From positions 1 to 38,933 of the forward strand of contig URHJ01000010.1 in the NCBI GenBank assembly GCA_900547465.1: 38,933 nt of DNA, given 5' to 3'. The notes under the pieces were generated by a model. It worked only from the letters and a program-made list of their open reading frames with translations, did no database searches and was not told where the DNA came from. Source of the DNA: an uncultured Mycoplasmatota bacterium. GTDB lineage: Bacteria; Bacillota_I; Bacilli_A; RF39; UBA660. Numbering within the stretch: the first letter of the stretch is position 1; every line of letters begins with the position of its first letter. Both the position numbers and the translations under genes were made by a program. This document shows, piece by piece, positions 14,825 to 22,944 of this stretch.

Positions 14825-16288
14825 TTATTTACAGTTACATAATTTTCTATAAAAGATAAGATATTTCCAATTATTATCAACTATTCTTACCTCAGTACTT
14901 TCTGGAATATTAAAATATTCTTTAAATCTCTTCATATGATAAGGATTAGTTGGATTTATATTACAGTTTGCGAAAGATGGATATTTTGCAATCTCTATTA
15001 CATTTGAATGTTTTGATGCATTTATTTTATTTATATTTTCCCTATTTTGTTTAGCAATGCTTATGTATAAAATACTGTAAAAAATAATCATTATTGTTGT
15101 AATTACTACTAATGAGTTATTAACAAATTTCTTCTCAATAGTATTTTTATCAATTATTTCTAGATAAGATATACATAGGAATATATATGTTCCAAAACTA
15201 GTCCTAAATCCCCATGTTGGTGATGCCAACATAACTAGATTTGAAACTAGACCTAAAGTGTAGAAGAAAATAGTTATTTTATCTTTTTTATTTTTTGAAT
15301 ATATACACATTAAAATAAAACTGATAATTGTATAAACTATGAAATATGTAATTAATAAAATATTATTTTGAATTGTTAATGAATTTCTTGTTACTTCTGA
15401 AAGAAGATATATCAATGTTACTATTATTGGTATGAATAGTAAAAATATATAAGTTGTAAATCTTAAATATTTATTTTTTATTTCTTTTGATAAGTAGTAA
15501 TTTCCTATTGTTGATAAAACTATTAAGTATGGATATATAAAATATGTATAATAAATAAAGTTAGACATATTGTAGATAATTTTATTTATTATTGAGAGAT
15601 TGTTAAATTCAACATTTTCTATTTTACTTCTTTTTATTGAACCTGGACTTAATAACATTGTAAGTAAACTAATAATAGAAAGTAACAAATATATTAATAT
15701 GTATTTATCTAATTTTTTATTTTTTATATATTTATACGCTAGAATAAGAATGTTACCTACTACTAATGCAACTGCCATATGTTCTATAAACATTGGCATA
15801 ATCATATTTAAAAGAATATTAATAATAATGGTTAATTTTGTTTGTTTTTTATTTTGAAGAAGATTATAAAAATAATATAACATCATAGGTATTACAAATA
15901 AATATGTTATATTTCCTGCTACCCAAACTACTACTTGAGAAAATGTGAAGATGTTCATCATAAGAATTGTTAGAGTTGATAATATAAATATCAATTTTTT
16001 ATTTCTAGGATTTATTATTTTTACTGTGTAATATATGATTCCTACTATCATTAAACTATTAATAATATTCCATAGTACTTTATGATAAGTTAGAATATTT
16101 ATAAGAATTCTGCTAACAAATCTACCTTCCCAATCAAAATACATTCCAATTGCATTTCCAAAAACATGTCTTATTTCTTTACTTCCTTCAATATAATTAC
16201 CCCAATCATCGCCAGAGATTGGACTTAAGAATAGGATAAATAAGAAAAATAGTATTAATACAATATATTTTATATTTTCTTTTTTCAT
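14825..16288 (-). CDS. DUF6056-type polytopic membrane protein, probable GT-C-like glycosyltransferase
   Basis: 487 residues from ATG at 16288, which has AGGAG eleven bases upstream; a GTG four codons earlier is too close to that site. About 11-12 hydrophobic helices. The first extracytoplasmic loop carries SGDDWGNYIEGS followed by FDWEGRFVSRILINIL, the Asp-Asp and Gly-Arg pattern of DUF6056 and related GT-C membrane glycosyltransferases, where the acidic pair acts with polyprenyl-phosphate-linked sugars. The C-terminal ~60 residues form a small soluble end. It would act on the outer face of the membrane to decorate surface polymers, in line with the nearby polysaccharide locus. Substrate unknown. 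Confidence 0.8.
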   Translation of the reverse strand: MKKENIKYIVLILFFLFILFLSPISGDDWGNYIEGSKEIRHVFGNAIGMYFDWEGRFVSRILINILTYHKVLWNIINSLMIVGIIYYTVKIINPRNKKLIFILSTLTILMMNIFTFSQVVVWVAGNITYLFVIPMMLYYFYNLLQNKKQTKLTIIINILLNMIMPMFIEHMAVALVVGNILILAYKYIKNKKLDKYILIYLLLSIISLLTMLLSPGSIKRSKIENVEFNNLSIINKIIYNMSNFIYYTYFIYPYLIVLSTIGNYYLSKEIKNKYLRFTTYIFLLFIPIIVTLIYLLSEVTRNSLTIQNNILLITYFIVYTIISFILMCIYSKNKKDKITIFFYTLGLVSNLVMLASPTWGFRTSFGTYIFLCISYLEIIDKNTIEKKFVNNSLVVITTIMIIFYSILYISIAKQNRENINKINASKHSNVIEIAKYPSFANCNINPTNPYHMKRFKEYFNIPESTEVRIVDNNWKYLIFYRKLCNCK

Positions 16289-16340
16289 AGTACTTTCCAC
16301 TCCTAATACTATTATAATTTATTATGCTTATAAATAAAAG

Positions 16341-16361
16341 AAAAAAGGATGATAATCATCC
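16341..16361 (-). terminator. Terminator of the signal-peptidase-like gene
   Basis: Minus strand GGATGA-TTA-TCATCC followed by six Ts; the stem begins at the gene's final codons. Confidence 0.8.
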
Positions 16362-17392
16362 TAAAGAATTTCTATATCATCACTTGTTGGTTGACTATTA
16401 GATACTGTATCATTATTATCAGTATTTTGTTCAATTATCTCTTGGTCTTTTTTTATATCATTTGTTTTTAATTCTTCATTATTTACTTCAATAGACCCTA
16501 CTGTTGGTTTTGTAAAGTTTGGTTCTTTAACCTCCTCGATAATAGGAGGTGCAATTGGTGGGGTTATCTCTTCATTATTTTGATTTGATATATTAATCTC
16601 TGGTGGTGTTTCTGGAACGAATTCATCTTCTATTTTATTTTCAACTTGTGGTTCTTCTTTTTTGTGAACAGGTTCTAATACAACGATAGGTGAAGCCAAC
16701 TCATCTTCATTATCTTCTACAACATTTGCCTTGTTTTCTAAATCTTTTTTTTCTTGAGATTCATTATTTATAGGTTCTTGAATTTTATCTTGTTTAGATG
16801 ATTTATTTTCTTCTTTGACTTCATCGTCTAGTTCCTTTTGTTCCTTTTTATCTTTCTTATCGGTTATTAAAGTGTGTATTAACTTACATATTTGTATAAA
16901 AAAGATTAAAACTAGAGGTATAATTATACATACTAGAAAACCATTTTGTGATTCTACAAAGGCTAATACACCACCTGCAAATAGCATCTTTGTATTTGTA
17001 AATTGTCCTATTAGATCACTTGATAAAACTGTTGTAGTACTTGATTCTCCTCCATTATCTCCTCTTACTTTCCAAGCAATAGAACCATTAGAATTAACAA
17101 TTGAGATGACTCTACCAGTTTTTATTTCTTTTGTATCACCGTTAATAGCAAGATAAGTAATAACATCATTTTCTTTAATCTTAGTTGGTGTTGAAACTTC
17201 TTTGTCAACTATTAAGTCATCCATATTAATTGTTGGTTCCATACTATCATCTCTTATTGGTATGGGAATGTAATTTCCAAAGTGAGTTACTCCATTTTCA
17301 TCTTTCATTAAAACGAATGCTATTTCTACTACAGCTAAAAAAACAAATATAACAATAATTAGTTCTAATATAAATTTAAATATTCTTTTCAT
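16361..17392 (-). CDS. Signal peptidase I-like (S26) membrane protein with long acidic tail, probable general base missing
   Basis: 343 residues from ATG at 17392 (AAAGGG nine bases upstream); an ATG three codons earlier is possible. One helix at about 7-29, an S26 extracytoplasmic domain, a second helix at about 152-170, then a ~170-residue Glu/Asp/Asn/Pro-rich cytoplasmic tail. The two-helix topology and IRDDSMEPTI (nucleophile S50) fit the SipW/archaeal-type signal peptidases. The segment that should hold the catalytic His (SipW type) or Lys (bacterial type) reads KTGRVISIV, with Gly93 at that position; RGDNGG follows as the usual GD-N box. Either K91 substitutes or the protein is not a peptidase. 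The tail is much longer than in typical SipW proteins. Confidence 0.8.
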   Translation of the reverse strand: MKRIFKFILELIIVIFVFLAVVEIAFVLMKDENGVTHFGNYIPIPIRDDSMEPTINMDDLIVDKEVSTPTKIKENDVITYLAINGDTKEIKTGRVISIVNSNGSIAWKVRGDNGGESSTTTVLSSDLIGQFTNTKMLFAGGVLAFVESQNGFLVCIIIPLVLIFFIQICKLIHTLITDKKDKKEQKELDDEVKEENKSSKQDKIQEPINNESQEKKDLENKANVVEDNEDELASPIVVLEPVHKKEEPQVENKIEDEFVPETPPEINISNQNNEEITPPIAPPIIEEVKEPNFTKPTVGSIEVNNEELKTNDIKKDQEIIEQNTDNNDTVSNSQPTSDDIEIL

Positions 17393-17436
17393 ATTCAACA
17401 TCCCTTTATTCTCTACACTTCTCTATTATATTTTTA

Positions 17437-17465
17437 ATTATACTATTAATTTTTGATAATTACAA
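17437..17465 (-). promoter_or_regulatory. Promoter of the signal-peptidase-like gene
   Basis: Minus strand TTGTAA (17460-17465), 17-base spacer, TATAAT (17437-17442). A second TATAAT at 17425-17430 lacks a good -35. Confidence 0.6.
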
Positions 17466-17497
17466 GCTATTTATAGATATGTAAATATATATAAAAA

Positions 17498-17516
17498 AAT
17501 CAGGTGAAACCTGATT
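17498..17516 (-). terminator. Terminator at the end of the acyltransferase-GT2-gtrA block
   Basis: Minus strand AATCAGGT-TTC-ACCTGATT followed by seven Ts; the stem overlaps the gtrA stop codon. Confidence 0.85.
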
Positions 17517-17976
17517 ATTCTAAAAACATCTTTCTAGTAATGAAATTAAATACCATTACAATGGCTGTTGCGATAATCTTGACAATTAGGTAATTAATTT
17601 TCATTATATCTGAACCAATCCACATGATTATCTCTGTTATAATTAATCCTATTATGCTTAAAATAATAAATATTACAAAGTTTTTTTTAGCTGATTTTTC
17701 TTTATTTACATCAAATACCCATTTAACACTTGCTATGTAGTTATATATTACAGATACTGTAAATGCTATAGCAGCTGATAATAATACACTTAGACCTATA
17801 AATTCTTTACAACAGAATAACACGATGTAATCAATTAAGAAAGCTATTCCACCTACTATTCCAAATTTAAATATTTGAATGAGTAGATTTTCTGTTTTTT
17901 TGCTTACTTTGATGTGTAACAATTTCAAGCATTTTTTTACAAAAATTGATGCTTTATCTTTTTTATTTTTTTGCAT
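17515..17976 (-). CDS. GtrA family membrane protein
   Basis: 153 residues. A basic cytoplasmic N-terminus (to about 33) precedes four hydrophobic helices. GtrA motifs are IFKFGIVGGIAFLIDYIVLF in helix 1, SVIYNYIASVKWVF after helix 2 and VFNFITRKMF at the C-terminus. GtrA proteins are proposed to flip polyprenyl-phosphate sugars across the membrane for surface-polymer glycosylation. It is the last gene of the acyltransferase-GT2-gtrA block (17-base gap to the GT2), ended by a strong terminator. The N-terminal extension before helix 1 is longer than in minimal GtrA proteins. Confidence 0.9.
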   Translation of the reverse strand: MQKNKKDKASIFVKKCLKLLHIKVSKKTENLLIQIFKFGIVGGIAFLIDYIVLFCCKEFIGLSVLLSAAIAFTVSVIYNYIASVKWVFDVNKEKSAKKNFVIFIILSIIGLIITEIIMWIGSDIMKINYLIVKIIATAIVMVFNFITRKMFLE

Positions 17977-17993
17977 TTTTTACCTCTATTACT

Positions 17994-18788
17994 TTATTTT
18001 GAATTATTATCTTCTGATTTTATGTAAAAACTATTTAGAATTTTTGCAATCATTTCTGGCCAAAATTTTTTATATATATACAAATCCTCTTTTGTTCTTA
18101 TTCCTTCACTAATTATTTTTGTTGTAGTTGTGGTTTCATCTATTCTGTGTCCCATTAATGCTTTAGGGATAAATACAAATCTTCCCTTTTCTTTTGATAT
18201 TTTTTCCCAAGCAAACCAGTCTACATCGCATTTTAAATCTGAGGAAAATTTTTCTTTTGGAACGTTTTTCTGGACGAAACTAACTGCAGGACAACAAATT
18301 GAATTTCCAAAACGTATAACTAACCTTCTAAAAAATTTATACTTTCCTAATTTTTTGTTTTTTAGTGGGAAAAGTAAGAATCTTTTTATAGTTAAATTCT
18401 TGTTTTTGTACTCTTTTTTATTATTTCTAATTTCATAATAGTCAGTAAAGATTATTGATGAATCACTATATTTTTTGTATGTATCAACTACTTCATATGA
18501 GTATTCATAATCATATAAGTCATCTTGATGTGCTATTGTTATAATATCAGACTTAACACAGTTAGAAGCAAAATCGAAATCATATCCAATTCCTCTTCCT
18601 GGTTTTGGATTTTTATAGATCTTTAGTTTATATTTTTTAGCCATCTTATTTATGTAGTCATTTGGAGTTGAAGTAGCTATCACAACATCACTTTTATGCT
18701 TTTGATTTAAAACTGACTTTATACATTCTTCTAAAAATTCACTTTCTTTATAAGCCAAAACAACAAAAGTGTGCTTTATCGTCTTCAT
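17994..18788 (-). CDS. Glycosyltransferase family 2 (GT-A fold)
   Basis: 264 residues from ATG at 18788, with AGGTGATG immediately upstream; longer in-frame starts lie in the ribosome binding site. The GT-A core begins KHTFVVLAYKESEFLEECI, continues with a Rossmann-like half and the metal-binding region IITIAHQDDLYDYEY (DD at about residues 96-97), typical of GT2 enzymes. FVFIPKALMGHRIDE near the C-terminus resembles the acceptor-side region of rhamnosyl/galactosyl GT2s. Cytoplasmic, donor unknown. It is located between an acyltransferase and gtrA, so it may supply a sugar for the same decoration. Confidence 0.87.
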   Translation of the reverse strand: MKTIKHTFVVLAYKESEFLEECIKSVLNQKHKSDVVIATSTPNDYINKMAKKYKLKIYKNPKPGRGIGYDFDFASNCVKSDIITIAHQDDLYDYEYSYEVVDTYKKYSDSSIIFTDYYEIRNNKKEYKNKNLTIKRFLLFPLKNKKLGKYKFFRRLVIRFGNSICCPAVSFVQKNVPKEKFSSDLKCDVDWFAWEKISKEKGRFVFIPKALMGHRIDETTTTTKIISEGIRTKEDLYIYKKFWPEMIAKILNSFYIKSEDNNSK

Positions 18789-18849
18789 GACATCACCTAC
18801 CATCTTATATTATTATAATTAATTAAACCCAATTAGTAAAGTTCCTTTA

Positions 18850-19986
18850 TTACCAATTAATTCTAAAACCAAAATCATAAAGATATGTTTTTACACAATC
18901 TCTAAATTTATGTGATATTTTTCTATCATATATGAATTTAAAAAACTTTTGTCTCAATAATTCTATTAGTATTCCTATAATAAAAATAAATAAAACTATA
19001 AAAATAACATACAAAATAAATCTGAATGAATAAATCATACCGTTATCAATTTTTAGCATTTTATATAAGAGTGGCTGCAATAAGAAATTTTCGTGTATCA
19101 AATATACACCAAATATTAGTTTTGCAATTCTATTAATATACTTATTATATTTTATATCCAAAGATTCAAAAAATAAAAATAAACAAATTGACTGTACTAT
19201 AATAATGGGATTTTCATATTGAAACGCACAAGTGATAAAATTACCAAAAATTTCATTAAAAATTGGACTATTCAAAACTAATTGTGCTGAAGTTTTATAT
19301 AATGCATAATTTATAAATGCAAAAAAGAAATACAGAAATAATAATATAGTTTGATATTTTCTCTTTGACATATTGGTAAAATGATAACTATCCTTTAGTT
19401 GATATTGCTTAAAATATGCACCAATTAAGTACATTACTATTGCATTGTATAATGAAAATCCATTATTAACAAAAAAACCTTTATTTCCAGTAAAATACGG
19501 TATAGCACAAATCAAAAATATTGAAGAAAATATTAATTTTTTATAAGTATTACGATCTAATTTATTAATCAATATATTGATAAATGGTGATAGACAATAA
19601 AGTAGCAAATACACTTTAATAAACCAATACTGTCCTGTGTTTTCCAGTAAAAATACTTCTCTCATTACTACAATCTTATTTATAGATACTAATCCTAAAG
19701 ATGAAAGCAAAACCATTATACCTATCGCATAAAATATTGTCTGTGCAAATAGGCTAAATACTTTTGATAGTTTAAACTTACTATCCACCTGAAAGTATCC
19801 TGTCAATAACATAAAAAGATTTACATGTACTATAATTAAAAATTCAACTACCTCATTTACAAATGTAAAATATATATTTGCACTATTTATTAAAATATTT
19901 CCATGAATAATTATATGATAATATATTATCATTACCATTGAAATTATTCTCATTAACTCAAAATTCGATTTTCTTACTTTTTGCAT
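18850..19986 (-). CDS. Acyltransferase 3 family membrane protein (surface glycan O-acetyltransferase-like)
   Basis: 378 residues from ATG at 19986, preceded by GGGGGA seven bases upstream; an ATG five codons earlier has a poorly placed site. Starts KSNFELMRIISMVMIIYYHI, the acyltransferase-3 signature with the Arg in RIIS and the His in YYH in helix 1, then about ten hydrophobic helices with a GQYWFIKVYLLLY motif. No C-terminal SGNH domain. Family members move acetyl or succinyl groups onto cell-surface sugars across the membrane. First gene of a short block after glf's terminator. Substrate not determinable. Confidence 0.88.
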   Translation of the reverse strand: MQKVRKSNFELMRIISMVMIIYYHIIIHGNILINSANIYFTFVNEVVEFLIIVHVNLFMLLTGYFQVDSKFKLSKVFSLFAQTIFYAIGIMVLLSSLGLVSINKIVVMREVFLLENTGQYWFIKVYLLLYCLSPFINILINKLDRNTYKKLIFSSIFLICAIPYFTGNKGFFVNNGFSLYNAIVMYLIGAYFKQYQLKDSYHFTNMSKRKYQTILLFLYFFFAFINYALYKTSAQLVLNSPIFNEIFGNFITCAFQYENPIIIVQSICLFLFFESLDIKYNKYINRIAKLIFGVYLIHENFLLQPLLYKMLKIDNGMIYSFRFILYVIFIVLFIFIIGILIELLRQKFFKFIYDRKISHKFRDCVKTYLYDFGFRINW

Positions 19987-20043
19987 GTATATATCCCCCA
20001 TAACCTCTAATTTATATACAATATAATTTTATCACATTGAGAT

Positions 20044-20073
20044 ATAAAAAAAAAGGAAACAATGTCCTTTTTT
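20044..20073 (-). terminator. Terminator downstream of glf
   Basis: Minus strand A-run, GGA-CATTGTT-TCC, T-run directly after the glf stop. The GC core is short, but the A/T flanks extend the stem and a long T-run follows. Confidence 0.55.
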
Positions 20074-21183
20074 TTATTTAACATCTAATTCTGTTTTAGC
20101 ACAATCAAAAGCACTCTTTATTACATCATCCATATCGTAATATTTGTATTCAGCAAGTCTTCCGCCAAAAATAGTACCTTCCTCTTTTGCAGCTAACCTC
20201 CTATACTGTTCAGCCAATGTGTTGTTTTTATCATCGTTTATTGTATAATATTTTTCCATACCATCCCTATAATCAGCTGGATATTCATATGTAACTACAG
20301 TTTTTTCTTGAGTTCCATATTCAAAGTGTTTATGTTCAATAACTCTTGTATAATCAACTTCATGTCCTGTGTAATTAACTACTGCATTACCTTGATGATT
20401 TACTTCATCAAGAATTTCTGTTTCAAATCTTAAACTTCTCCACTCTAATTCACCAAGTGAATAGTTAAAGTACTCATCTAATGGTCCTGTATAAATTATT
20501 TTTTCAGCAATTTCCTTATAATAATCAATATTATCAAAGAAATTTGTGTTTAACTTAACTTCTATACCTTCTAACATATTCCCAACTAGTTTTGTATATC
20601 CACCTATAGGTATTCCTTGATATCTATCATTGAAATAGTTGTTATCGTATATTAATCTAACAGGTAATCTTTTTATAATAAATGCTGGTAAATCCTTACA
20701 ATCTCTATTCCACTGTTTTTCAGTATAACCTTTTATTAACTTTTCATAAATAGTTCTACCAACTAAACTAATTGCTTGTTCTTCTAGATTTTTTGGTTCT
20801 CCAACTATCTCTTTCTTTTCCTCATTAATATGTCGCATAGCATCTTCTGGTGTAAATACATCATCCCAGATTTTAGAAAATGTATTCATATTAAATGGCA
20901 TGTTATATATTTCGTTGCCAATTCTAGCAATTGGTGAATTTGTATATCTATTAAATTCAACAAATGAATTTACATAGTCCCAAACATCTTTATAATCTGT
21001 ATGAAATATATGTGCTCCATATTTATGTACTTGAATACCTTCTATTTCCTCTGTATAAACGTTTCCTGCTATATTTTCTCTTTTTTCTATAACTAATACC
21101 TTTTTGCCTGCCTTATTTAATAAATTTGCCATAGTAGCACCAAACAAGCCAGATCCTACAATTAAATAATCATATTTTTTCAT
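20074..21183 (-). CDS. glf: UDP-galactopyranose mutase
   Basis: 369 residues, family-typical length. FAD-binding GSGLFGATMANLL at 9-21 and VIEKRENIAGNVYTE, then YGAHIFHTDYKDVWDYV, IYNMPFNMNTFSKIW, GYTEKQWNRDCKDLP and a C-terminal FGGRLAEYKYYDMDDVI. It interconverts UDP-galactopyranose and UDP-galactofuranose with reduced FAD in the cytoplasm, so the surface polymer built here very probably contains galactofuranose. AGGAGG precedes the ATG, nine bases after the upstream glycosyltransferase. It is the last gene of the flippase-GRE block and is followed by a terminator. Confidence 0.97.
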   Translation of the reverse strand: MKKYDYLIVGSGLFGATMANLLNKAGKKVLVIEKRENIAGNVYTEEIEGIQVHKYGAHIFHTDYKDVWDYVNSFVEFNRYTNSPIARIGNEIYNMPFNMNTFSKIWDDVFTPEDAMRHINEEKKEIVGEPKNLEEQAISLVGRTIYEKLIKGYTEKQWNRDCKDLPAFIIKRLPVRLIYDNNYFNDRYQGIPIGGYTKLVGNMLEGIEVKLNTNFFDNIDYYKEIAEKIIYTGPLDEYFNYSLGELEWRSLRFETEILDEVNHQGNAVVNYTGHEVDYTRVIEHKHFEYGTQEKTVVTYEYPADYRDGMEKYYTINDDKNNTLAEQYRRLAAKEEGTIFGGRLAEYKYYDMDDVIKSAFDCAKTELDVK

Positions 21184-21192
21184 CTTATCCTC

Positions 21193-22161
21193 CTATTTTA
21201 CATTATGAATATCAAAAACATCTTTGTGATTTAAATAATAATTTTTCATATTTTCATTTTGAACACCAAATGATAAATGTCCTACAACTGTATTTAATGA
21301 AACAATAATAGCATGTGAGCTATCCATACAATAATTACAAATTTGTTGTTCATCTACACCCATACATGAACCAAATTTTGAAACTTTAAACATTCCCATT
21401 TCTTCAAAAAAAGATCTTTTCATTAATATTGCACCAATACTAAACCTTATTGGACAAGCCAAGTAAGAGAATTTATCATCGTTTAGGGTTTTATCCATAA
21501 CATCAATATTTGGTAAATAACCTCCTTCTCCCCAGAAAAATTCTACTGCATCTTTATTTGATTCGTCCATTCTGTCAGCACCTAAAGCATAAAGTGGTTT
21601 TTCAAAACGCTTCGTGTATTTTTCAACTAAATTAAATCTTTTTAATATATTAAGATTCCCAAAACTATTTATAGGAATAGTAGGTGCTACAAAACCAACT
21701 CTATAATCGCCATTTTTTTCACAATCATTAAGTGTTTTGTACAATGTATTAAAGAAATTTTTAGTCACAAATATATCTTCGTCTAACTTATAAATATATT
21801 CTGCATTTGGAAATAAACTGACAGCAATATTTTGTATTAAAGAAACACAATTTCTTTTTGTACTTAAATACGACCAATTATTTTTTTCTGATATTTTTGC
21901 TAATTCCTCACTGTAAATACCACTTGATAAAATACACACATCTACATCCTTTGGTACAAATTTTTTAATTCTTTTAAAAACTATCTCATACGAGAATGTT
22001 TTATATCCTGCTAAAATCATGCACATTTTTTTATTATTTTTTGATCTATTTATGAATTTATACCTTCCTTTTAAATTCTGTCTTTTTCTTCTTTTTATAT
22101 ATGTTTTTTTTGCAAAATCATATAATCCTAATTTTTTTAATATTTTTACTAATACTTCCAT
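21193..22161 (-). CDS. Glycosyltransferase-like protein (GT-A type, DxD motif) with basic N-terminal helix
   Basis: 322 residues. The first ~45 residues are very basic (KKTYIKRRKRQNLKGRYKF) and amphipathic, probably binding the membrane face. A GT-A-like domain follows: KKMCMILAGYKTFSYEIVF (about 44-62), EYIYKLDEDIFVT with the DxD-type metal site (about 121-133), a helical acceptor region with EFFWGEGGYLPNID, and a C-terminal GMFKVSKFGSCMGVDEQQICNYC. I cannot name the family precisely. It lies between the radical-SAM activase and glf with gaps of 9 bases or fewer, so it is part of the same operon and may use or modify the glycan made by the glycyl radical enzyme step. Confidence 0.8.
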   Translation of the reverse strand: MEVLVKILKKLGLYDFAKKTYIKRRKRQNLKGRYKFINRSKNNKKMCMILAGYKTFSYEIVFKRIKKFVPKDVDVCILSSGIYSEELAKISEKNNWSYLSTKRNCVSLIQNIAVSLFPNAEYIYKLDEDIFVTKNFFNTLYKTLNDCEKNGDYRVGFVAPTIPINSFGNLNILKRFNLVEKYTKRFEKPLYALGADRMDESNKDAVEFFWGEGGYLPNIDVMDKTLNDDKFSYLACPIRFSIGAILMKRSFFEEMGMFKVSKFGSCMGVDEQQICNYCMDSSHAIIVSLNTVVGHLSFGVQNENMKNYYLNHKDVFDIHNVK

Positions 22162-22170
22162 TGTAACCTC

Positions 22171-22944
22171 CTAAATTTTACATTCAACCACATTTATATC
22201 ATTATCATTAAATTGTTCTATGATTTTTTTCATTTCTTCATCTGTTATTTCTTCATAATGTGTTACTTTTCTATTTAAAGATTTATACTTACTATCACCT
22301 AGATTATGAATTTTAAATATTTCTATCCTATCTGGTTTATATTTTTTTATAAATTCAATGGTATTTTTAAATGTTTTTTTCTTTAATGTATATTCCTTGG
22401 TAATAGGAATTCTAAACATTATTTTTCCATGAAAGTTTTTGAATAAGTAATCTACATTTTTAAAATAAATATCTAAATTTCCATTTAATACATCCCTACA
22501 AATATCAGAATCTAGTATTTTAATATCAACTATAAATTCATCTATATATTTAGTTGCTACTTCTAATGCTTTTATTGGAGCAAATAAAGATGTTTCTATA
22601 CACATATTAATTTTATTTTGCTTCAATTTCTTTAATAACGGTTCTATTTTAGCAAACTGTAATAATGCCTCTCCTCCTGAAAATGTAACACCACCACTAT
22701 TAAGTGTATAATACTTTTGATCTTTTAAAATTTCTTTTTCTAAATCATCGAGTGTTATATCATATCCAAATATGCCTTTTTCATTTGTATCTTCATTATA
22801 ATAGTTTTCAATTTCATAGTTAATATTTTCTGGGTTTGAACACCAAGGACATTTTAGACCACATCCTTTGAAAAATACAGTTGTTCTTATACCTGGACCA
22901 TCATTAAGTGAAAATCTTTGTATATTAGTAACTCTTACCTTCAC
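22171..22944 (-). CDS. Glycyl radical enzyme activase (radical SAM, PflA family)
   Basis: 257 residues, starting at GTG 22944 and overlapping the end of the glycyl radical enzyme gene by 20 bases, so translation is coupled. Motifs: FSLNDGPGIRTTVFFKGC and the CxxxCxxC cluster C28, C32, C35 that binds the [4Fe-4S] of radical SAM enzymes, then GGVTFSGGEALLQ (SAM-binding GGE) and FIVDIKILD. The ferredoxin-like insert with extra cysteine clusters, found in many dehydratase activases, is absent; only a short YYNEDTNEKG-type segment is there. It cleaves SAM to make the 5'-deoxyadenosyl radical that takes H from the partner's glycine. The partner is certainly the upstream gene. Confidence 0.95.
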   Translation of the reverse strand: MKVRVTNIQRFSLNDGPGIRTTVFFKGCGLKCPWCSNPENINYEIENYYNEDTNEKGIFGYDITLDDLEKEILKDQKYYTLNSGGVTFSGGEALLQFAKIEPLLKKLKQNKINMCIETSLFAPIKALEVATKYIDEFIVDIKILDSDICRDVLNGNLDIYFKNVDYLFKNFHGKIMFRIPITKEYTLKKKTFKNTIEFIKKYKPDRIEIFKIHNLGDSKYKSLNRKVTHYEEITDEEMKKIIEQFNDNDINVVECKI

